DNA from: CAZZNQ01 sp964655775
GTDB taxonomy: Bacteria > Planctomycetota > Brocadiia > SM23-32
Direction: 5' to 3'
DNA length: 39,402 nucleotides
NCBI GenBank assembly: GCA_964655775.1
Contig: CAZZNQ010000031.1
Location: 1 to 39,402 of the forward strand
The notes beneath the pieces were generated by a model. It was given only the letters and a program-made list of their open reading frames with translations. It had not been told where the DNA came from and ran no database searches. Made by a program: the position numbers and the translations under genes. Positions 34,576 through 39,402 of this stretch are shown here, piece after piece. Numbering within the stretch: the first letter of the stretch is position 1; each line of letters begins with the position of its first letter.

Positions 34576-35443
34576 GACTACCGGCCGACGCTTCGTCCGC
34601 CTGGCCTTTGCCGTGCTGGTGCTGCTCGCATTCACGGCTCCCGGTGCCCTCGGCGCAGACGTGTCCGAACGCTTCCCGCCGCCCGACTTCGAGACCGATT
34701 ACTCGATGCCGGAGACGGTTCTGCCCCCAGCAGGAAGCGACGCGATGGGCATCCTCACGATAGTGATTCTCGTGGCGGCGCTGAGTCTTGCGACGCTGTT
34801 CATCCACCGCTGGCGCAAGCGGACGGCAGTGATCGGGCTGAGCGTGTTCGCGTTGCTTTTCTTCGGTTTCGTGCGGAAGGGATGCATCTGTCCGATCGGC
34901 TCCATTCAGCACGTCAGCGTCTCGCTGTTCGGGACGGAATACTCGGTTCCGCTGCTGGTCGCCCTGCTGTTCGCATTGCCGCTGGTGTTTGCACTTCTGT
35001 TCGGCCGGGTGTTTTGCGCCGGTGTGTGTCCGCTGGGGGCGGTACAGGACCTCGTCCTGATAAAGCCGGTCCGGCTGCCTGCATGGTTGGTGGCGGGACT
35101 GTCCATGCTGCCGATCCTTTACATCGGGCTTGCCGTGCTCTACGCGGTGAACGGCACCGGCTTTTTCATCTGCCGCTACGACCCGTTTGTGGGCTTCTTC
35201 CGGCTCTCCGGCCCGGCCGTAATGCTGGCGGTCGGGGGGCTCTTTGTCGTCGCTTCCACCTTTATTGGACGGCCCTACTGCCGCTTTCTGTGCCCATATG
35301 CCGTGCTGCTGTCGCTGTGCTCTCGTTGGTCATGGCGGCAGATCAAGACGACTCCAGACGACTGCATCGTCTGCGGGCTATGTGAGGACGCCTGTCCCTT
35401 CGGCGCGATTGAGCCACCGACTCCTCAGGGGGTGGAGGAATGA
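34556..35443 (+). CDS. NapH/NosR-like polytopic membrane ferredoxin
   Basis: About 295 residues. An N-terminal signal or helix (FVRLAFAVLVLLAFTAPGALG) leads to a short exported segment, followed by about five more membrane helices. Two CxxxCP motifs lie at membrane edges (FCAGVCPLGAVQDLV and CRFLCPYAVLLSLC), preceded by KGCICPIGSIQH, and a C-terminal ferredoxin motif reads CIVCGLCEDACPFGAIE. The plan is that of NapH, NosR and related quinol-linked proteins, which move electrons between quinol or cytoplasmic donors and an exported Fe-S protein. Here the preceding Tat protein is the likely partner. ATG at 34556 is preferred, because upstream codons belong to the previous gene. It overlaps the next ATG by four bases. 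Confidence 0.87.
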   Translation: MFARNTETTGRRFVRLAFAVLVLLAFTAPGALGADVSERFPPPDFETDYSMPETVLPPAGSDAMGILTIVILVAALSLATLFIHRWRKRTAVIGLSVFALLFFGFVRKGCICPIGSIQHVSVSLFGTEYSVPLLVALLFALPLVFALLFGRVFCAGVCPLGAVQDLVLIKPVRLPAWLVAGLSMLPILYIGLAVLYAVNGTGFFICRYDPFVGFFRLSGPAVMLAVGGLFVVASTFIGRPYCRFLCPYAVLLSLCSRWSWRQIKTTPDDCIVCGLCEDACPFGAIEPPTPQGVEE

Positions 35444-35904
35444 AACCGGAGCGTGCTCCATTCCTTATTGCCGCCCTCATACTGGTTGGTGCCGCAATCG
35501 GGTACCTGATGGGACCGGTGCTGGCAAGCGCTGACGAAACGGTACGTCTGGCCGCGCGCCTCCATCGAGAGGAGACGGAGGGGCTGGAGGAGCGCACGCT
35601 GCGGAGCGACGCCTTCCGCCGCACCGGCCGCCCGATCAGCGAGATCTACGATGAGGCCGCAGCCCTGGAGCGCCGTTTCCGGATCGGCGGCGCGCTTCTG
35701 GGAGTCTGGTGTGGTCTTGCAGCCGGCCTCCGTTACGTGTCCCTCACTCGTCCGCGTCACAACAAGGAATACACAGTAAACCAGGCTGAATGCGTCGCGT
35801 GCGCACGTTGCTTCATTTCATGTCCGCGCGAACATGCTCGTCTGAATCGTATTCGGAGCGAACATAGAGAAGACCTCTCCGAAGAGAGCCTATCACGGGA
35901 ATAG
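35440..35904 (+). CDS. Two-helix membrane protein with C-terminal [4Fe-4S] ferredoxin motif
   Basis: 154 residues. TM1 is at about 8-29 (FLIAALILVGAAIGYLMGPVL) and TM2 at about 84-103 (RIGGALLGVWCGLAAGLRYV), with a charged helical loop of about 55 residues between. The cytoplasmic tail has CVACARCFISCP, a single [4Fe-4S] motif. The family is not recognised. The TM-loop-TM part resembles the N-terminus of the following propeller protein in order and composition, ending LRYVSLTRP here and LRWYVHVDRP there, so the two may share a duplicated anchor. It probably links the membrane ferredoxin to a soluble donor. ATG overlaps the previous stop; the next gene starts two bases after its stop. Confidence 0.76.
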   Translation: MKPERAPFLIAALILVGAAIGYLMGPVLASADETVRLAARLHREETEGLEERTLRSDAFRRTGRPISEIYDEAAALERRFRIGGALLGVWCGLAAGLRYVSLTRPRHNKEYTVNQAECVACARCFISCPREHARLNRIRSEHREDLSEESLSRE

Positions 35905-35906
35905 CA

Positions 35907-37709
35907 GTGGCTGAAAGCACCGAACAGACAACCTCGGGCCGGAGCGAGCTGGAGTCGCGTAACAGGCTTCGGGACAAGCGCTTCCTGGCAATTGCAGCGG
36001 CCATAGCTGCGGCGCTGTTCTGCGGGCTGGTTCTGGGGGTTCTGGTGACTGTCCGTCTGCAGGAGGGACCGGCGGCCCCGGACCTGACCGCATACGAGTC
36101 GCTACGCGAGGATCTAGAAGCTGGGGCAGGCGACGAACGGCTGACGGAACTGGTGCGCCAAGTGGATGCGCGCTTGCGGGCGGAATACATCGCCAACCGT
36201 CGGCGAACGGCCATTGGAGCTGCTCTGCTGTTGGCAGGTGCGGCGGCCTTTGTCGCTTCCCTGCGATGGTACGTGCACGTCGACCGACCGCAGCCTGTGC
36301 CCGGCGACCTGTCCGAGCGCAACAACCCGGATACCTGGCTGCGTCGGCGGCGCGTCAGATTGATCGGCTTCGGGGCCGGGGTAGCGCTCGTCATCGTTGT
36401 CGTCGGGCTGATCGCCCTGACAGGACCGGCCGATTATCCTCGGGATGAGACCGCATTGGCATCTCAGCCAACGGACGGCGCCCCGCGGCCTGTTGAGTCC
36501 CAGGAGCAGCCGGAGCCAGCCTTCGCCGACAACTGGCCGCGTTTCCGCGGGCCGACGGGTATGGGCGTGGTTCCGGAAGGCGACTGGCCCGAGACGTGGA
36601 ACGCAGCCGACGGCGTCAACGTTCTCTGGAAGACCCCCATACCGTCGCCCGGGAAAAGCTCGCCGGTACTCTGGGGCAACCGGGTTTTCCTGACCGGTGC
36701 GAGTGAGGAAAGCCGCGAAGTGATGTGCTTCAACCGAACCACGGGAGAACTCCTGTGGCGAACACCGATACCCACGCGCGGCGCGCCCGACGCGGAGGTG
36801 AGCGTGTTCGACGAGACCGGATACGCCGCTCCGACGCCGGTTGCGGACGGGGAGCGCGTCTACGCGTTCTTCGCGACGGCCGATCTGGCGGCGGTGGACT
36901 TCGGCGGCGAACTGGCGTGGGTGAGGAACCTCGGAGACCCGACCAACGCATACGGCATCGCCACGTCGCCGATACTGGAAGGCGGGAAGCTCATCCTGCA
37001 GTTCGACCGTGGCTTCAGCGCGGACGACGGACTTTCGGCTCTGATCGCTCTGGATCCGGCCAGCGGCAACCCGATCTGGCGCAAGGGGCGACCCGTTGCG
37101 AACTCCTGGTCGACACCCGTCGTTGTGGATGGCGAGAAGGGCAGGATAATCCTGACCTGCGCATCCCCCTGGGTGACGGCGTACGATGCGGAGACGGGCG
37201 ACGAATTCTGGAGGGCAGAGCTGCTTTCCGGCGACGTGGCCCCAAGTCCGGTCTTCGACGGCGAGAACATCCACGTGACGAACGAGTATGCGGTGTCTGC
37301 AGCGGTCAAGTCCGGTGGGTCGGGCGACGTGACCGACACCAACGTGCTCTGGAAGAACGATCAGTTGGCGCTTTCGGATGCCCCGAGCCCGATCTGCAAC
37401 GGCGAACTGTTCCTGCAGGTCACCAGCTACGGCGTGATATCGTGCCAGGACACCGCTACCGGGGACCTGATCTGGGAACACGAACTGGACGGCACCGTCT
37501 GGGCTTCTCCGAGCCTGGTGGGGGACCGCATCTATCTCACCGCGCTCGACGGGACGACACACATCTTTCCGCTCGCCCGCGAATACAGCGAGATGAGCAG
37601 CGGCAGCGTGGGCGAGGAGGTATACGGCAGCGCGGCATTCGGCGACTCCAAGATATACATCCGCGGCAGCGAACATCTGTTCTGCATCAGCGCGGATGTG
37701 GAGGGGTAG
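35907..37709 (+). CDS. Membrane-anchored PQQ-like beta-propeller with three N-terminal helices
   Basis: 600 residues. Helices lie at about 26-50 (FLAIAAAIAAALFCGLVLGVLV), 100-122 (AIGAALLLAGAAAFVASLRWYV) and 152-174 (IGFGAGVALVIVVVGLIALTG), with a charged helical loop after the first. After a Pro/Glu linker, the propeller starts NWPRFRGPTGMGVVPEGDWP. Blades include VMCFNRTTGELLWRTPI, LIALDPASGNPIWRKG and VISCQDTATGDLIWEHEL. Three helices place the propeller on the opposite side from the N-terminus, presumably outside. No enzyme activity is claimed. GTG at 35907 follows the previous stop by two bases. The NuoE-NuoF gene begins two bases after its stop. Confidence 0.84.
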   Translation: MAESTEQTTSGRSELESRNRLRDKRFLAIAAAIAAALFCGLVLGVLVTVRLQEGPAAPDLTAYESLREDLEAGAGDERLTELVRQVDARLRAEYIANRRRTAIGAALLLAGAAAFVASLRWYVHVDRPQPVPGDLSERNNPDTWLRRRRVRLIGFGAGVALVIVVVGLIALTGPADYPRDETALASQPTDGAPRPVESQEQPEPAFADNWPRFRGPTGMGVVPEGDWPETWNAADGVNVLWKTPIPSPGKSSPVLWGNRVFLTGASEESREVMCFNRTTGELLWRTPIPTRGAPDAEVSVFDETGYAAPTPVADGERVYAFFATADLAAVDFGGELAWVRNLGDPTNAYGIATSPILEGGKLILQFDRGFSADDGLSALIALDPASGNPIWRKGRPVANSWSTPVVVDGEKGRIILTCASPWVTAYDAETGDEFWRAELLSGDVAPSPVFDGENIHVTNEYAVSAAVKSGGSGDVTDTNVLWKNDQLALSDAPSPICNGELFLQVTSYGVISCQDTATGDLIWEHELDGTVWASPSLVGDRIYLTALDGTTHIFPLAREYSEMSSGSVGEEVYGSAAFGDSKIYIRGSEHLFCISADVEG

Positions 37710-37711
37710 GC

Positions 37712-39402
<1,691 letters not shown>

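Noticed and set aside
36114..37676. 520-codon antisense open frame opposite the membrane-anchored propeller
   Set aside because: No domain or start context; it mirrors the repeats of the real gene.

Overview
This GC-rich, densely coded window looks like chromosome from an uncultured or little-studied bacterium. Planctomycetota or a neighbouring lineage (PVC group, Hydrogenedentota-like) fits best. That placement is inference from gene content: a formylglycine-type sulfatase, many PQQ-like beta-propellers with the planctomycete-style 'DWPQFRGPNRNG' opening, a solute-binding protein fused to a DppB-type permease, a TMTC-like membrane TPR protein and a heme-bearing PD40 propeller. No rRNA, tRNA, CRISPR array, insertion sequence or phage gene is visible. 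No stretch over 300 bases lacks a gene.

Layout. (1) 1-4244, plus strand: 3' part of a sulfatase, an exported subtilisin-like protease with an altered catalytic triad, and a RidA/chorismatase-like protein with its own promoter. (2) 8356-4295, minus strand: a three-gene set of TMTC-like GT-C/TPR membrane protein, CxxCH propeller lipoprotein-like exported protein and a small membrane protein. (3) 8595-15132, plus strand: a complete oligopeptide-type ABC importer in four genes, the first a binding-protein/permease fusion, followed by a DUF1961-like lipoprotein (15161-15916). A divergent promoter pair lies between (2) and (3). (4) 16090-16431: an orphan, degenerate HepT-like protein behind a promoter and a leader hairpin. 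(5) 17705-16447, minus strand: a DUF3137-like protein and LemA.

(6) 17887 to the window end, plus strand: the most interesting part. Seventeen genes run in one direction over 21.5 kb with no gap above 25 nt and many 4-nt stop/start overlaps. In order: PQQ-like propeller; 2[4Fe-4S] ferredoxin-like protein; radical SAM enzyme; squalene-hopene-cyclase-like class II terpene cyclase with a DADD motif; DUF116-polyprenyl diphosphate synthase fusion; prenyltransferase-beta-like alpha/alpha barrel; LolD/MacB-type ATPase; large FtsX-type permease; two more PQQ-like propellers (one a lipoprotein); NHL-propeller lipoprotein; tiny Tat-type Cys protein; Tat-exported multi-[4Fe-4S] protein; NapH/NosR-like membrane ferredoxin; a second membrane ferredoxin; membrane-anchored PQQ-like propeller; NuoE-NuoF fusion that runs off the end.

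Inference: the operon couples synthesis, radical modification and possibly export of a long-chain or cyclised isoprenoid to an electron path that starts at a cytoplasmic NAD(P)H flavin/Fe-S module and ends in Fe-S and beta-propeller proteins outside the membrane. I know of no described pathway with this gene set. A good TTGCAG-17-TAGAAT promoter sits just upstream of the first gene.
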